From Piscirickettsiaceae bacterium (lineage in GTDB: Bacteria; Pseudomonadota; Gammaproteobacteria; Nitrosococcales; Methylophagaceae), in NCBI GenBank assembly GCA_030620285.1, contig JAUXFA010000105.1, positions 1 through 5,341 of the forward strand: a DNA stretch of 5,341 nt, written 5' to 3'. Each line of letters starts with the position of its first letter. Position 1 is the stretch's first letter. Under the pieces are notes generated by a model. The model was not told the origin of the DNA. It ran no database searches and saw only the letters and a list, made by a program, of their open reading frames with translations. Below are positions 4,422 to 5,341 of the stretch, in pieces. Made by a program: the position numbers and the translations under genes.

Positions 4422-5341
4422 ATGATTTCGACCTCTACCCTACCTCCTCCTGATGCTGCAGCGCAACAACATAGCGATCAATTATTGACCTATATTAAGC
4501 AAAAAATTGTTGAGGCCGGTGGCAGGTTAACTTTCGCCGACTATATGAATTTATGTTTGTATACACCCGGATTAGGTTATTACAGTGCCGGCAGCTATAA
4601 ATTAGGCGAGCACGGCGACTTCACCACTGCTCCCGAAATATCGTCTCTTTTTTCACGTAGTTTGGCGCAGCATATCGAAGATGTTTTCCAGCAGATTGAA
4701 CACAATAATATTTTGGAGTTTGGCGCGGGCAGTGGAAAAATGGCTGCAGACATTTTATGCGAACTAGCGCTTAAGCAGTGTCTTCCAGAACATTATTACA
4801 TTATTGAAGTAAGTGCTGACTTACAGAAAAGGCAAGCTAATACAATAAAAAAATATGCTCCTGACCTTTTTAACCGGGTCGAGTGGTTAGCTGCTGCTCC
4901 CACGGACTTTATTGGTGTGGTGTTGGCGAATGAAGTATGTGATGCCATGCCGGTACACCGATTGCATTTTGAGAATAATAAGGCACATGAGCTTTATGTT
5001 GAAAATGTTAATTCGACAATCCAGTGGTGCAAGGGAGAGCTTTCACAACGATTCCTTGCCGACCGAGCAGTAGAAATCCAATTATTGACTGGTATCGTTG
5101 ATGGCTACACTACCGAAGTTAATTTGGCGGCCAAGGCTTGGGTTGCCAGTCTTGCAGATAACTTAAAATGTGGTGCTATTTTTATTATTGACTATGGTTA
5201 TTCCCAAGCCAATTATTACCATCCACAGCGAACGGATGGCACATTGATGTGTTATTTCCGGCATCGAGGCCATGATAATCCTTTGGTCTTACCCGGCCTA
5301 CAAGATATCACTGCCCATGTTGATTTCACCTCATTAGCACA
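4422..5341 (+). CDS. MidA/NDUFAF7-family SAM-dependent methyltransferase (runs off the right edge)
   Basis: The reading frame is open from the ATG at 4422 to the window end, giving 306 residues of a family usually near 380-400, so the C-terminus is missing. It matches the COG1565 / DUF185 class I methyltransferases. Seen in order: LTFADYMNLCLYTPGLGYY (36-54), GDFTTAPEIS (65-74), the SAM-binding LEFGAGSGKMA (98-108), YIIEVSADLQKRQ (126-138), ANEVCDAMPVHR (169-180, usually ANEVLDALPV), FIIDYGY (254-260), and HRGHDNPL followed by DITAHVDFT (281-303). Eukaryotic NDUFAF7/MidA methylates an arginine of the complex I subunit NDUFS2; the bacterial substrate is not established. An in-frame TAG at 4416 rules out an upstream start. 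No Shine-Dalgarno is seen. The first 20 residues are low-complexity (STSTLPPP, AAAQQ), so the TTG at 4485 is a possible alternative. It is divergent from folM. Confidence 0.92.
   Translation, partial: MISTSTLPPPDAAAQQHSDQLLTYIKQKIVEAGGRLTFADYMNLCLYTPGLGYYSAGSYKLGEHGDFTTAPEISSLFSRSLAQHIEDVFQQIEHNNILEFGAGSGKMAADILCELALKQCLPEHYYIIEVSADLQKRQANTIKKYAPDLFNRVEWLAAAPTDFIGVVLANEVCDAMPVHRLHFENNKAHELYVENVNSTIQWCKGELSQRFLADRAVEIQLLTGIVDGYTTEVNLAAKAWVASLADNLKCGAIFIIDYGYSQANYYHPQRTDGTLMCYFRHRGHDNPLVLPGLQDITAHVDFTSLA

Noticed and set aside
4442..4450. A perfect Shine-Dalgarno-like AGGAGGAGGT on the minus strand upstream of folM.
   Set aside because: No start codon lies at a usable distance; it is the complement of three CCT proline codons in the methyltransferase N-terminus, and folM has its own site at 4412-4417.

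Overview
The window looks like a piece of a gammaproteobacterial chromosome. It has the conserved rpsU-yqeY-dnaG block reading left, divergent from tsaD, followed by plsY and folB. That layout resembles Pseudomonas and related marine or cellvibrionad-type gammaproteobacteria. The proteins resemble E. coli and Pseudomonas homologues (DnaG, S21, TsaD, PlsY, FolB, FolM), and base composition is moderate by eye (mid-40s % GC, not counted). I cannot name a genus. No mobile element, CRISPR array, tRNA or rRNA was seen, and no gap without a gene exceeds about 140 bases.

Left part (1-1029, minus strand): the start of the macromolecular synthesis operon. Reading leftwards it holds rpsU (ribosomal protein S21), yqeY (GatB/YqeY-domain protein) and the first 88 codons of dnaG (primase), which runs off the window. 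A sigma70-like promoter for rpsU lies in 1069-1096. Next to it, pointing right, is a candidate promoter for tsaD.

Middle (1168-3218): tsaD, for the tRNA t6A enzyme, reads right and meets plsY (glycerol-3-phosphate acyltransferase) stop to stop with a 4-base overlap. plsY is divergent from folB (dihydroneopterin aldolase), and a perfect TATAAT for plsY lies between them.

Right part (2865-5341): a pterin cluster. folB and a folK-like pyrophosphokinase gene share an ATGA overlap and are probably one transcript. A FolM-type pteridine reductase gene faces them and overlaps the folK-like gene by 69 bases at the 3' ends. Only 16 bases beyond the folM GTG start, a MidA/NDUFAF7-family methyltransferase gene starts rightwards and runs off the end of the window.

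FolB and FolK normally act in sequence towards folate: dihydroneopterin to hydroxymethyl-dihydropterin to its diphosphate. FolM reduces dihydropterins, chiefly dihydromonapterin. The least routine observations are in this part. The FolK-like protein keeps its pterin- and magnesium-site residues but seems to lack two ATP-phosphate-contacting residues. Its last 23 codons are antisense to the folM 3' end, just after a C-rich tract. Everything else is ordinary core genome, and I see no clear undescribed system.
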